DNA of 64,000 nt from Rapana venosa (GCA_028751875.1 CM054140.1:12901668-12965667), one strand, 5' to 3'; numbered from the stretch's first letter, positions 1-10,269 are shown. Program-made: numbers and translations. Notes: a model not told the origin generated them from the letters alone.

Positions 1-330
1 AATGGCGAACCCTGGTAGTGACATTGCGTGGAGCTCTTACCATCGACAGTGGCGAAGGAGATAGTTGACAGGTGACAGGCGACAAATTGATGGCTCTGTT
101 TACACTTCTGAGCTCACTACCCGGGTCCTACTCCACACCTCACCCCTTCAAAGACGGAGGCCTGTTAAAATTTCAGAACACAAATAGTCTCATCTATTGT
201 AGCCCACTTTTTTTCCAACGTCTCTAGAATTCCAAGATATGTTCACCGTTCTAAAACATGACAGGCAGTATAGAATTCTTGTTGTACACCAAGTCATGGT
301 GTTCGTGTAGGTAAAGAGATCATCGACTGA
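1..330. other. unassigned non-repetitive sequence
   Basis: No open frame of interest, no simple repeat and no match to the repeat families that recur later in the window. I see nothing that can be named. Confidence 0.5.
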
Positions 331-384
331 CTTGTCAAGAATGCCGCCACAGAAGAGGTTTCAAATGCCAGTTTCCGCACCTGA

Positions 385-625
385 TAAAAACAACAACAAC
401 ACAACAAAACAAAACAAAATAAAACAAAACCCCGAAACTCAGTTTCGTGGCAAAGAACTATGGCAAAAAAAAAACCCAAACACACAAAAAATAAAAGCAA
501 ACGCAGAAACTAGAATAGATCTTAGAAAAAACCAACCAAACCCAAACTCAAAACCAAAACAAGCAAACAAAAAAGACTTTACGCACCTCGCGCCTCCCCG
601 AACAAAACAAAACAAAACAAAACAA
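385..625. repeat. A-rich low-complexity (CAA/AACAAA)
   Basis: Long runs of AACAA, AAAACAAAAC and similar words fill this interval, ending in a clean AACAA repeat near 600-625. Open frames on both strands across it (Lys/Asn-rich forward, Phe/Cys-rich reverse) are translations of this bias and not genes. Confidence 0.8.
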
Positions 626-930
626 GACATCCTCACTGACGTCAAGGAGGCGGGGGGTGAAGTCAAGTCAAAGTCTGCTGTGATGGTAAAGGGCTTTCTC
701 CTCGGTGTTATGGATCCACGCTGCGTTCCTCCGCATGTAGGCCATGCGGGTTACAACTGTCAGCCTCTGTGCCAGTCTGCCTGCCTGACCTTTTTCTTTT
801 TACTGGAGAGAAAGACAAAAGTAAGCATATCAAGACAATGATATATGCGCGCAAATGCACACATTTCGCACATACATACATTCGCACACACACGCACGCA
901 CACTCAAGCAAACAAACACATACACACGAG

Positions 931-1229
931 GTAGGTAAAGGTAAAGTTTGCCATACCCTATAAGGTCGTAGAGGAGCGAGGCGTCAGAGACCTCAACTTC
1001 TCCAGGGGCCAGCATATTGAAGATGGCGCTCGTCTCCTACTCCCTCGCTGCTTTACCTTCCCCGACCCTAAAGAGGACGGGTACCCATTTGCAGCTGGGT
1101 GAACTGGGGGAACTGTACTGAAACCAAGCCGCGCAAACGGTCATTCATCCAAGTGGTAACTACGCTCGGCGCTGCTTAACTTGGCTGGGGAAAAGTGAGT
1201 GCTCCGACCATTGAGCTATCCCGTCCTCC
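931..1229 (-). mobile_element. SINE-B (tRNA/5S chimeric SINE), copy 1
   Basis: On the minus strand the element starts at about 1229 with a tRNA-like 5' half containing an A-box (TAGCTCAATGG). It passes into a 5S rRNA-like stretch at 1138-1184 (AAGTTAAGCAGCGCCGAGC, then a degenerate box C) and ends with TTTACC repeats at the left edge. Four other copies in the window share the whole length. An impure (CA)n tract lies just outside its 3' end. The box C region is mutated here, so this is an old copy. Confidence 0.85.
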
Positions 1230-1318
1230 ACACACACGGGGTCTGGTGTGAAAAAAGCACACGAGACCTTATTCCATTATCCTCGAAATAAGAGATAAAA
1301 GAAAATAAATAAATAAAC
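1230..1318 (+). mobile_element. SINE-A, 3' fragment
   Basis: Carries only the 3' end of SINE-A: CACACGGGGTCTGG, then AAAAAAGCACACGAG, CTTATTCCATTATCCTCG and an AAATAAATAAATAA tail. It abuts the head of SINE-B copy 1. The rest of the element is missing. Confidence 0.75.
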
Positions 1319-1480
1319 ACGCTTGTGCCCGAGTGCATATGGTGTATTTGTAGCATGCAAAACCATGAACAGATCTATGTTTAAAATCATTGGTTAACAG
1401 AATCTGAGAATTTAAATTTTAGTCCTTATTCAATGTAAAGACGGAGGAGAACCTTAGGCAGGTTAAAAAGGCTGTAAGTT
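1319..1480. other. unassigned sequence
   Basis: AT-rich and without a repeat I can match or any coding signal. Confidence 0.4.
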
Positions 1481-1606
1481 TTTGGCAACCAGCTTCCTCC
1501 ACTCCCAGCAGTCCTTTGGAAAGCGGAGGACAACGGGGAGTGGAGGAAGCTGGTTACAGAATCTTGATTAGTGCCCCCAGGGTCCAAGGGACTCCGGGGT
1601 AGAGCA
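1481..1606 (+). mobile_element. LINE-R 3' end folded into an inverted repeat
   Basis: The right half (1536-1606) matches the 3' end of the RTE-like LINE-R seen at 34.66-34.73 and 36.14-36.2 kb: GGGAGTGGAGGAAGCTGGTT, then a sequence like CCCCACGGTCCACGGGACTACGGG. The left half contains the same 20 bases in reverse complement at 1487-1506, giving a perfect 20-bp hairpin with 1536-1555. A second 5-bp pairing, GTCCT with AGGAC, lies in the loop. Confidence 0.65.
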
Positions 1607-1744
1607 AAAGAGAGAGTAAAAATCCTCTGCCGATCAACGATAGGTAGGTAGGTAGGTGTTTGTTGTGAACTTGGATCGCGGGGCAAGGTAGAGAGAAAAA
1701 AAAGTATCTTCAGAAGGAAGGAAGATAAAAAGGAGGACAAAGGA

Positions 1745-2139
1745 GAATGCGAAGAAGAATGCAAAGAAGAATGCGAAGAAGAATGCGAAGAAGAGGGAGA
1801 ATGCAAGGAAGAATGCAAAGAAGAAGAATGCGAAGAACAAGAAGAATGCAAAGAAAAAGAAGACGAAGAATTATAATGCAAAGGAGAATAAGAATGCAAA
1901 GAAGAAGAATGCAAAGAAGAAGAATGCAGAGGAGAAGAAGAATAATGCAAAGAAGAAAAAGACTGCAAAGAAGAAGAAGAAAAATGCGAAGAAGACTGCA
2001 GAGAAGAAGAATGCAAAGGAGAAGAAGAAGAATACAAAGACGAAGAAGAAGAAGAAGAATGCAAAGAAGAAGAAGAAGAATGCAAAGAAGAAGGAGAATG
2101 CAAAAAAGAAGAATGCAAAGAAAAAGAAGGAGGAGGAAT
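1745..2139. repeat. polypurine array, (GAAGAATGCAAA)-like
   Basis: About 400 bp of nearly pure purine on the plus strand. The words GAAGAATGCAAA and GAAGAAGAATGCAAA recur, with some CTGCAAAGAAG variants. Forward frames give Arg/Met/Gln repeats and reverse frames give Ser/His/Leu repeats, so neither is a gene. The same word builds a second array at 32.8-33.47 kb. Confidence 0.9.
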
Positions 2140-2381
2140 TTTTTATTTATTTATTTTTTATTTATTTATCATTTTATATCGAGGATAATGGAATAAGCAC
2201 TCATGTAATTTTTTTTACATCCAGTCCCCGTGTGTATGCGGTTTTGTAAATTTTGTCATCTGTTCCCACCGGCACACAATGGCCTACTCTTTCGAAAAGC
2301 GGAACAGGATTTAACCTGTGCGCAAGATGTTCTGCATGCGTTCGCACACGGGGGCCTCGGTTTATAGGCTCATCCGAAGGA
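2140..2381 (-). mobile_element. SINE-A, 5'-truncated copy
   Basis: Minus-strand copy with its A/T-rich tail at the left (TTTATTTATTTTTTATTT) and the body running right to CCGAAGG at 2381. It has the diagnostic words ATCGAGGATAATGGAATAAG, CACCGGCACACAATGGCC and GCACACGGGGGCCTCGG. It stops at the CTTCGGATGAG boundary, so the tRNA head is absent. It sits between two polypurine tracts. Confidence 0.85.
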
Positions 2382-2592
2382 AGAGGAGGAGGAGAGGAAG
2401 GAGAAGAAGTTGAAGAAGAAGAATGCAAAAAAGAAGCAGAAGCAGAAAAAGAAAAAGAAGAAGAAGAAGAAGAAGAAGAAGAAGAAGAAGAAGAAGAAGA
2501 AGAACAAGAAAAAGAAGAAGAAGAAAAGAAGAAGAAGAAGAAAAAGAAGTAGAAGAAGAAGAAGTACAACAACAACAACAACAACAACAATC
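2382..2592. repeat. (GAA)n followed by (CAA)n
   Basis: Purine-rich GAGGAGGAAGAAG run, long GAA tract to about 2560, then (ACA)n to 2591. The Glu, Lys and Arg runs in the three forward frames are artefacts of this tract. Confidence 0.9.
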
Positions 2593-2840
2593 GAGTTTAT
2601 TGCTGATGAAATGCTATCCTGGAGTTTTCTCAAGCGGGTAGTTTGAGGAGCCGACCCCCTGGCGCCGACACCATCATTTATTCACTGATTTACCACACAC
2701 CCCTGTACTGTCTGCTAGATGCTGCAGCTTTATTTGGATCTCTAACAGACTATTCATTGAGGCCTGGCATCAAGGAAATACTTTATTTATTCAGTCGACA
2801 GTCGACAACGCAGAGGCAACAGTACTGACTTGCTAAATAA
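2593..2840. other. unassigned sequence
   Basis: Contains a stretch near 2660-2710 (GGCGCCGACACCATCATTTATTC) that loosely resembles the beta module, but the match is too short to assign. A 61-residue frame crosses it and has no recognisable feature. Confidence 0.35.
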
Positions 2841-3145
2841 AGGTAAAAAATAGGTAAAGGTGTCCCATAACTTAAGTTGTCGTAAGGGATTGAGGCATCA
2901 GAGACCTCAGCTTCTCAAGGGGCCGCCAGCACATTGAGGGCGGCGCCCATCTCCTCTCCCTCGCTGCTGTTACCTTCCCTGACCCTAAAGAGGCAGACAC
3001 CCATTTACAATTGGGTGAACTGGGGGACTGTACTGAAGCCAAGGCGCGCAAACGGTCACCCATGCAAGTGGTAACCAGGCTCAACGCTGCTTAACCTTAG
3101 CTTGGGGAAAGCGAGTGCTCTGACCGCTGAGCTTTCCCGCCCCCT
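2841..3145 (-). mobile_element. SINE-B, copy 2
   Basis: Minus-strand copy. Its head at about 3144 reads GGGCGGGAAAGCTCAGCGGT. The 5S-like stretch is at 3052-3100 and is interrupted by a small insertion in the GTTAAGC box. It ends with CCTATTTTTTACC-type repeats at the left. A second TTACCTTTACC at 3145-3155 lies beyond the head and may be a flanking duplication or remnant tail. Confidence 0.85.
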
Positions 3146-3395
3146 TACCTTTACCTGATAAGCAAACAAAGCAAAAACAAAAATAGAGGAACACTGCTTG
3201 TTTTTTTGGAATAAGCAAATTCATATTAAACTTGTGTATACAACAACAATCACCATGGCCATCACCGATATTTTCAGTTTCCTTTCACATTCGAAACTAT
3301 AATAACAATTGCAATTGCACCATATCTTTAAGCGATGTTTTCTTTTATGAAAAATGATTGAAAACTTCCTTTATTTATTTATTTGATGATGTATA
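3146..3395. other. unassigned AT-rich sequence
   Basis: AT-rich, with no family match and no coding signal. Confidence 0.4.
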
Positions 3396-3402
3396 GGGAA
3401 CA

Positions 3403-3476
3403 TATCTATCTATCTATCTATGTATCTATCTATGTATCTATGTATCTATCTATCTATTTATCTATCTATCTGTCTG

Positions 3477-3511
<35 letters not shown>

Positions 3512-3536
3512 GTCTGTCTGTCTGTCTATCTATCTG

Positions 3537-3571
<35 letters not shown>

Positions 3572-3606
3572 GTCTGTCTGTCTGTCTATCAGTCTATCTA
3601 TCTATT
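3403..3606. repeat. (TATC)n microsatellite with TGTC variants
   Basis: About 50 tetranucleotide units, TATC with blocks of TGTC and a few TATG. The Ile-Tyr-Leu-Ser reading in all frames is spurious. Confidence 0.95.
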
Positions 3607-3665
3607 TCGTTTGGGCCCAAAACTTTCCCCCATCCATTAGACCTTGAGTGGTGGTCTGGGCGCTA

Positions 3666-3696
<31 letters not shown>

Positions 3697-3945
3697 AGTG
3701 TGTTAGACAAAATTATTCAGCGCACGTAAAAGAACCCACGGCAACAAGAGAGTTGTCCCTGGCAAAAATATTAGAAAAAAGCCACTCTGATAGGGAAACA
3801 AATACAGTTGCAGACAACAAAAACAAGGGTGGCGCTGCTCTTGTGGCGACGCGCTCTCCCCGGGGAGAGCAGCCCGAATTTCACGCAGAGAAATCTGCTG
3901 TGACTCAAAGTAGTATAAATGAAATAAATGTAATGAAATATCTAT
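3607..3945 (+). mobile_element. SINE-E, body copy
   Basis: Contains TCTTTCGGATGAGACGATAA and ACCGAGGTCCAGTGTG, which match the SINE-A central domain. It then has its own body (CGCACGTAAAAGAACCCACG) and a GC-rich block near 3830-3880. That block can form a hairpin around CTCTCCCCGGGGAGAG and is followed by CAGCCCGAATTTCACGCAGA. It ends in GAAATAAATGTAATGAAAT next to a (TATC)n tract. The head is not clear. The hairpin block recurs at 15.5, 34.2 and 59.2 kb. Confidence 0.75.
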
Positions 3946-3985
3946 CTGTCTGTCTGATGTCCGTCCGTCCGTCCGTCCGTCTATT

Positions 3986-4070
<85 letters not shown>

Positions 4071-4118
4071 GTATGTCTGTATGTCTATCTACCTATCTAT
4101 CTATTTATCTATCTATCA
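3946..4118. repeat. (TATC)n/(GTCC)n microsatellite
   Basis: CTGTCTGTCTG, then five CCGT units, then a long pure TATC tract to about 4070 and degenerate TATC to 4118. Confidence 0.95.
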
Positions 4119-4199
4119 GCCTGACACAAGACACATTTTATTTCTTAGTCTCTGGTCCATTCTTAACATTAAAAAGAAATCAGTCGCAAAGCTTAACAG

Positions 4200-4315
4200 A
4201 ATTTGAATTGACTCCTGCCGACGGACTGTCTGGGAAATGTCTCAGGCGGAAGCGACGGCGCCGCCTAGTCACCGACGTCATAATCTATTCATTACTGTTT
4301 TGTGTACATCATGTC
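4200..4315 (+). repeat. alpha module, short copy
   Basis: GGACTGTCTGGGAAATGTCT, then AGGCGGAAGCGACGGCGCCG, then CGACGTCATAATCTATTCAT. This follows the order of the alpha modules at 7.0, 22.2, 24.1, 26.7 and 27.5 kb: ACTGTCC, GGAAGTGATGGAGCCGCCAT, TGACGTCATTAC, TTATTCATC. A Met-initiated open frame at 4237-4491 lies across it and is judged spurious. Confidence 0.6.
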
Positions 4316-4597
4316 ATGTCTACCAGAGGGACACAAAAAGTCTGGGGCTGTTTGAAGCCAGCTGGCGTCATTGTCTGGGTAGGGAGGTAGGGAGGTATGC
4401 TATGCCCTACATATGGCCAATTATGGTTTTGGTCTGTGTCAGGTTATTTTGTAGCATGCAGCGTTTGGTTGTTCATGTTGTTTATGGATAGGAAGGAAAG
4501 CAAGGAGAAAAGGTTTTTTACTCTTTTGGTTTAGTGTTGAATTCTTCCTGCAATTTGACTTTTTGGTGTATTATGTCAGACAGTCTGTTTGTCTGCC

Positions 4598-4599
<2 letters not shown>

Positions 4600-4648
<49 letters not shown>

Positions 4649-4673
4649 GTCTCTCTCTCTGTCTCTCTGTCTC

Positions 4674-4729
<56 letters not shown>
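4600..4729. repeat. (CT)n microsatellite
   Basis: Pure CT with a few CTGT interruptions, running straight into the SINE-A head. Confidence 0.95.
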
Positions 4730-4731
<2 letters not shown>

Positions 4732-4733
4732 TT

Positions 4734-5085
4734 TGGGATAGCCTAGTGGTTAGAACATTGCGCTCGCAATCTGACAGCCCGGATTCGATTCCCGTTCAAG
4801 GGGATATTTTCCCCTGGAGTTAACATCAGAGCAGACTCCACTCTCCCCAAAAAGTCCTTCGGATGAGACTATAAACTGAGGTCCCGTGTGCGAACGCACG
4901 TAGAACATCTTGCGCACACGTTAAAATCATATTCTGCTTTTCGTAAGAGTAGGCCATTGTGTGCCTGTGGGAACAGATGACAATTTAGAAAACCGCATAC
5001 ACACGGGGACTGGGTGTAAAAAAGCACACAAGTGCTTATTCTATCATCCTCGATGTAAGAGAATAAAATAAATTTAAAAAATGAA
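4734..5085 (+). mobile_element. SINE-A, full-length copy with tRNA-like head
   Basis: The most complete SINE-A. The head at about 4734-4802 has an A-box TAGCCTAGTGGTTAG and a B-box GGATTCGATTCCC, typical of tRNA-derived pol III promoters. A linker follows (TTTTCCCCTGGAGTTAACAT), then the body from CTTCGGATGAGACTATAAAC near 4858. The 3' end is CTTATTCTATCATCCTCG with an AAATAAATTTAAAAAA tail. It is not a functional tRNA: the cloverleaf 3' half is lost into the linker. Confidence 0.9.
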
Positions 5086-5200
5086 AATCTCTCTCTCTTT
5101 ATTCTCTGTCTCTGTCTCTCATTCTTCTCCTACTCTTCTGCTCTCTCGCTGTCTTTTTATTTCTTTCTCTCTCTCCTTCTTACTGTATTTCCTTTATTGC
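5086..5200. repeat. CT-rich low complexity
   Basis: Imperfect CTCTGT/CTCTTT run after the SINE-A tail. Confidence 0.7.
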
Positions 5201-5429
5201 TATGGATCCTCCCTCTTCTGTGACACTACTGCTGATGTAAGGAAGAGATATTTTTTAAAAGATGTCTGATTTTTCTTCAAATTTCTGTGTTTTTCCCCCC
5301 AGTGTTCCAGTTTTTATATGGCCTGTGTTTAACCTCTGAATTGGTCAGCTTGTGTAAAGTCTACATTTCTTTTTAGGCCATTTTGGTCTGTCTATTGTTT
5401 ATTGCCATAAAAGCTTTTATTTCCTACCT

Positions 5430-5690
5430 GAGACCTTCCCCTTATATCCGTCCCTACTTTTCAACAGCCACATCCACCCTATTACCCTGCTCTGTGTGTG
5501 TGCGCGTGCGTGCGTGCGTATGTGCTTGAGTGTGTATGTGTGTGCGCGTGTGTGAATTTTATATCCGGTAATCCTAGAATGTGCATGCTTGCATGCGTGT
5601 AAATGATTTGAAGAAAGGAATTTTGATTTGTTTCCTTTCCAAGATTAAGCCCGATGTAAGTTTCATACATTCTCTTTACTGTCATCATCA
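5430..5690 (+). mobile_element. L2/CR1-like LINE, 3' remnant
   Basis: GACCTTCCCCTTATATCCGT and CCTACTTTTCAACAGCC match the end of the LINE ORF at 14.1 kb. An internal (TG)n lies at 5490-5555. Then GCATGCGTGTAAATGATTTG and TTTTGATTTGTTTCCTTTCC match the same 3' tail, which ends at an (ATC)n repeat. Confidence 0.65.
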
Positions 5691-5906
5691 TCATCATCAT
5701 CACCACCGACATCGGCGTCATCATCATCATCATCACCATAATAATCATCATCATCATCAACATCATCGTCATCATCACCAACATCACCATCATCATCTTC
5801 ATCATAATCATCATTATCGTCGTCGTCCTCGTTCTGTTCCACCTCTTTCTTCATCTTAATATCATCACTATTAATAGCAGTAGTAACAGCAGCAGTAGTG
5901 GTAGTA

Positions 5907-5937
<31 letters not shown>

Positions 5938-5945
5938 TAGTAGTA
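5683..5945. repeat. (ATC)n then (AGC)n/(AGT)n
   Basis: Trinucleotide tract CATCAT with CGT and CAC interruptions to 5850, then GCAGCAGTAGTAGTAGC to 5945. The His-, Asp- and Met-rich frames are artefacts. The ATC part is the tail of the preceding LINE remnant. Confidence 0.9.
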
Positions 5946-6084
5946 GACGACCAGTTTTAATGCTTATTGTACAGAAAATGCACTATTTCACAGAAGAAAA
6001 GCATCTACATCACTTGTGGGAACGAAAGTCAAGAACCACAAAAAAAAGGAAGAAGAAGCACTGACTCACGGGAATCCGTTTACA

Positions 6085-6365
6085 CGCTTTTGCAGGGTAG
6101 AAGTCCCGTTCGTTTTTGGCGGCTATCTTGGGATACCTTAAAACGGAAGTGTGAGCGGCGGATTTGGCGCTAACGTCATTATTTATTCATCACCTTGCTC
6201 CCTAGGGCTTTTTACCAGACATTCTACCCGTCACCACCCCCCTCCTCTTTCCTGCCTGTCTTGTTTTTTCTTTTTTCTGCTTACTGGAGGAATTACATGA
6301 ATATTGATTATCAGGAGATTGTTTTAGAAAAAAGGAATCACATTAAATAGTTTTTGGTTGCTTTG
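6085..6365 (+). repeat. beta module
   Basis: Shares with other beta copies: GGGTAGAAGTC, GGGATACCTTAAAACGGAAG, GGCGCTAACGTCATTATTTA, TTCATCACCTTGCTCCCTAG, TACTGGAGGAATTACATGAA, TATCAGGAGATTGTTTTAG, then a GT microsatellite. Best comparison: 24.6-24.9 kb. Confidence 0.7.
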
Positions 6366-6374
6366 TGTTAGTTT

Positions 6375-6391
6375 TAGAATGTGTCTGTGTA

Positions 6392-6449
<58 letters not shown>

Positions 6450-6690
6450 GTGGTGTGTTGTGTTGTGGTGTGTTGTGTTGTGATGTGTGTGTGTGTGAGA
6501 GAGAGATAGTGTGTGTGCGTGTGTGTATGTGTGTGTGGTTACGCAGGCGCATAATATGGAACTATGTACAACCGTACATTCACACGCACAAACACACATA
6601 CACACACTCACAAACACACACATACACACATACTCTCTCTGTCTGTTTGTCTGTCTCTCTGTCTCTCTCAGCGTGCTCACAAATGGGTCT
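6375..6690. repeat. (GT)n, (CA)n and CT-rich block
   Basis: (GT)n at 6375-6535 with TTGTGGTGTG variants, (CA)n at 6580-6630, then CTGTCT to 6670. Confidence 0.9.
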
Positions 6691-6699
6691 CCTTGGAAA

Positions 6700-6955
6700 T
6701 CCACAGCTTCAATTTTTGTGTGTAAATGATTCCTGTTGCTTTGATGTAGAACCTAGTGTAGTGGTGTTATTTTCAGTTTATTTATTAGACCCTTCCTCCT
6801 CCCCTCTGCTTTCACACTTTAAATCATTAAAAGCTTTTCTTTGTATAATAGATACAGCAACTACTCCCCCCCACACACACACATGAACAAAACAACAGCG
6901 ATAATTTACTTTCTTGAATTAGAGTGAAAATAACACAAAAAAGCACCAAAGGTGA
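6700..6955. other. unassigned sequence
   Basis: No recognised repeat apart from a short CA tract at 6869-6883. No coding signal. Confidence 0.35.
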
Positions 6956-6979
6956 TACACATGAACTACCTTTTCCCTT

Positions 6980-7110
6980 TCTGCCCTTGATAGAGTTTTA
7001 ATTCACTTCTCTTTCTGTGGACTGTCTTGGGAATCCCCCAAACCGGAAGTGATGGAGCCGCCATGACGCTGACGTCATTATTTCTACATTTGCTCACTGC
7101 ACAGGATTGT
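6980..7110 (+). repeat. alpha module
   Basis: GTGGACTGTCTTGGGAATCC, CCCAAACCGGAAGTGATGGA, GCCGCCATGACGCTGACGTC, then ATTATTTCTAC. A perfect TGACGTCA octamer lies near 7071. Confidence 0.7.
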
Positions 7111-7197
7111 TGAAAGCAGGCTGCAGCATTCTTTAGATGACTGACACTACTCCCTGGATAGTCTCTGGCCAAGTGCTTTAAAAGAATGCAGTTTGGA

Positions 7198-7252
7198 AAG
7201 GGGGGGGGGGGGTGGATGGTGTGTGTGTGTGTGTGTGGGGGGGGGGGGGTGT
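7198..7252. repeat. poly-G with (GT)n
   Basis: G-run, GGATGGTGTGTG, second G-run. Potential G-quadruplex tract on the plus strand. Confidence 0.85.
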
Positions 7253-7472
7253 TTGTTACTTTTGTGTCTGTTTGAGTTTGATTTCTGCGGATTTGTCTGG
7301 TTGTTCTTTGGTCATTTACTAATGGAAACACGAATTAACAAGTGCTTAAGTTTTGGTACAGGAACTTTTTAGTGTCAGCTATTTTTTTCTCTGTCTGCCT
7401 GTCTGTTTGTCGAATTGTCTGTTTCTGTCTCTCTCGTCTTCCTCTCTCTTTCTCTTTTTCTGCCTTCTGACA

Positions 7473-7494
7473 TTCTGTGTGTGTGTATGTGTGT

Positions 7495-7564
<70 letters not shown>

Positions 7565-7572
7565 TGTGCTCT
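7473..7572. repeat. (GT)n microsatellite
   Basis: Long GT tract with a few TATG variants, ending in CTATCTCTATCTC. Confidence 0.95.
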
Positions 7573-7639
7573 ATCTCTATCTCTAATCGCCCCTCTATCT
7601 CTCAGCGATTAATGATTATCCCTGCTTTGGGCAAGGGCC

Positions 7640-8120
7640 GTATGGAGAACGTATGTCAATAGATTGAAGATTTCCAAGATTCAAGATATATTTCAAGAAA
7701 GACCTCCCTGGGGTACAAGAAATGTAACAAAATCCATGACTTGCAGATGTGGGCGTGTGAAACTAGTCAGAAAACAAGTATTTCATTTTACAATACTTAG
7801 ATAAAACCCATTGAAATAAAGACTATCGATCACCAATCAATCATAACCGCTCTAAGTACACACGTTCCCTTTCTTCTATTTCTTTTTTCAGACGATTGAT
7901 TGTGGGATAAGATTTTATTGGTTCCCTTAATTATAGCTTCAATCGTCTGTTTTTGATTGAAATGCTGAGAGTCCGGTAGTTACTTATTTTTCTATGTGCT
8001 TCAACTTTATTTTTATTAAAATAACACTTCATAGAAGAACATATAAAGCATTAATGACATAGGGAATAAAAAGCAAACAAGCAGACAAGTAAAGAAACGA
8101 CCATGTCTAAGAAATATCTT
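7640..8120. other. unassigned AT-rich sequence
   Basis: No simple repeat, no family match and no open frame worth naming. Confidence 0.4.
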
Positions 8121-8124
8121 TTGT

Positions 8125-8290
8125 TCTCTCAGAGTATAAAACTCTGGTTCATTTTAGTCGCTGTCTTGCAGATTCCTTAAAAAGGAAGTGTGAGTGGTGG
8201 CCATGACACTAATAACAGTATTCATGTATCAACTTACTCCATAGACCTTCAGTGTTCTGTGAGGCATTCTAGATCCCTGTTTTCCTGCTA
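8125..8290 (+). repeat. beta module, diverged
   Basis: GGTTCATTTTAGTCGCTGTC, GATTCCTTAAAAAGGAAGTG, TGAGTGGTGGCCATGACAC, then ATCAACTTACTCCATAGACC. It follows the beta order but lost the TAACGTCA word, reading CACTAATAACAGTATTCAT instead. Confidence 0.6.
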
Positions 8291-8297
8291 TAATCCA

Positions 8298-8789
8298 AGA
8301 TCAGACTAATGCGCTCCCTTGTCATATCCATATTTCTGTATGCCTGTGAATCATGGACCCTGACTGCAGATTTGGAGAGAAGAATACAGGCGGTGGAGAT
8401 GAGATGCTTTCGGAGACTCCTTGGCATCTCCTACAAAGACCACATAAGCAACGAAAGCGTGCATAACAGAATCCAGCAAACCATTGGACCCTATGAGAAC
8501 CTTCTAACGATCGTGAAAAAACGTAAACTTAAATGGTATGGGCATGTCACAAGATCCAAAGGACTTGCAAAGACAGTTTTGCAAGGCACTGCCAAAGGAG
8601 GAAGAAGAAGAGGCAGACCAAGGAAGAGCTGGGAGGATAACATCAGCGAATGGACAGGCCTAGAACTCAACAAAACCCTGAGAAAGGCAGAACAGAGAGA
8701 GCTGAGGAATGGAGGGAACTGGTTGTTGAGTCTTTGAGGGTACCCCCACGGTCGTCAGACTACGGGACAGATAGATAGATAGATAGATG
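8298..8789 (+). mobile_element. LINE-R (RTE-like), 5'-truncated 3' end
   Basis: The open frame at 8309-8737 encodes 142 residues of the C-terminal region of a LINE endonuclease/reverse transcriptase. Visible blocks are YACESWTLTADLERR, RCFRRLLGISYKDHISNE, LKWYGHVTR and [15 protein letters not shown]. This order is typical of the region after the RT domain in RTE/BovB-like elements. It is followed by CCCCCACGGTCGTCAGACTA and a (GATA)n tail at 8767-8789. The RT catalytic domain is absent. It is closely related to, and inverted relative to, the copy at 10.27-11.65 kb. Clade assignment is from memory of family style. Confidence 0.85.
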
Positions 8790-9340
8790 ATGAGTAAGGG
8801 TGTGTCCAAGAGCTCTCACTGGCATGGATGCGAGTGGATAACTGTGCATTGGGCAGGGGGAAATGATAGTGAAGTGGGGTGGGGGTCGGTGTAGGAGTTT
8901 ATTGAAGTGTTGGTTGGTAGAAACACACAATGCAATGGCACAGACATAGACACGACGCAGACACACACACACAATATCACATAAAGATTGATTGGTTGAT
9001 AATCTTCATTCCCAAGGGTTACAGATAAGCATTCCTATACTTTTTTTCATTCGGCCCTTCCCGTGTGAAGGGACTATCATTAATACTCACAACTACTAAC
9101 TTCAAGCAAGCATGAAGAAAGTTACTTTGATATGAGAGAGAGTAACTTTTTGAACAACTTTGAATATTTTTTAAAATCTTTCAGAGGGTAATAGATTAAG
9201 CATAACATTCAGTTTTTTTCATCCAGCTCTCGAAAAAACAATTAGGGAAAAATATGCATAATGAAATAGAATTGCGTAGAAAACAATACTCACTGTATCT
9301 TCCTCTTCCCTTCTTTACATGTACACAGACACACTTACGC
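8790..9340. other. unassigned sequence
   Basis: GT-rich and G-rich in the first part, AT-rich after 9000. No family match. Confidence 0.4.
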
Positions 9341-9343
9341 GCA

Positions 9344-9344
<1 letters not shown>

Positions 9345-9426
<82 letters not shown>
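9345..9426. repeat. (CA)n microsatellite
   Basis: About 38 pure CA dinucleotides. Confidence 0.98.
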
Positions 9427-9427
<1 letters not shown>

Positions 9428-9473
9428 ATACATCAACTAACTGGCTACAGTGAAAAATATACAATAAGTTCAT

Positions 9474-9574
<101 letters not shown>

Positions 9575-9579
9575 CAAAA

Positions 9580-10040
9580 ACGTGGAAGCGTATAAAACGA
9601 AAAAGAAAAGAAAGATAACAAATGTGTCTTCAACGGTCGCCGTCGGATCAAACAAACACCTTTGACATTAAACTTCTCTGAACTTCCATTAGTGACCTAT
9701 ACAAAGCAAAGAAAGGTAAACGCACGGTCATCACTGGCAATCCTTTCTTCAGCGCCACAGAGGCAAAATGCCAACAGTTCTTCACTGAAAGGCTACAGTA
9801 CTAAAAGTCTAAAGTTCTTTTCCGAAGATCTATCACTGACCCGGGACATTATTTTTTTTCTGGTAAAGATTAAAGATGACCAGTCTTTGTTTTAATCGTC
9901 ACGAAAAAAGCTGGGATGAATTTGAACGTGAACTAGGATGACTAAAGCTAAAATAAATGTCATGTTATCCAATCTCATGAATCATTATGAAGTTTATGAA
10001 GACTGGGTAAAGCTCTCACGCTTTGAATTTGAATTTTGGT
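9580..10040. other. unassigned sequence
   Basis: No family match. The 77-residue frame at 9662-9895 has no recognisable domain. Confidence 0.35.
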
Positions 10041-10065
10041 AAGATTGGTCCAAGAACCAGTACAT

Positions 10066-10088
10066 CTCTATCTATCTATCTCTCTCTA

Positions 10089-10137
<49 letters not shown>

Positions 10138-10196
10138 CTATCTGTGTGTGTGTGTCTCTCTCTCTGTATATATATATATGTGTGTATATATATATA

Positions 10197-10269
<73 letters not shown>

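Noticed and set aside
1747..2196. Arg/Met/Gln-rich frame of 149 residues and Ser/His frame opposite
   Set aside because: Polypurine tract translation with no domain.
3383..4206. Tyr-Leu-Ser-Ile repeat proteins
   Set aside because: Every frame of a TATC/TGTC microsatellite stays open. Not coding.
4237..4491. 84-residue Met-initiated frame
   Set aside because: Lies over an alpha-module copy and is not conserved as a frame in the other copies.
4734..4802. tRNA gene
   Set aside because: A- and B-boxes are present but the acceptor 3' half is missing and the sequence continues into a SINE body.
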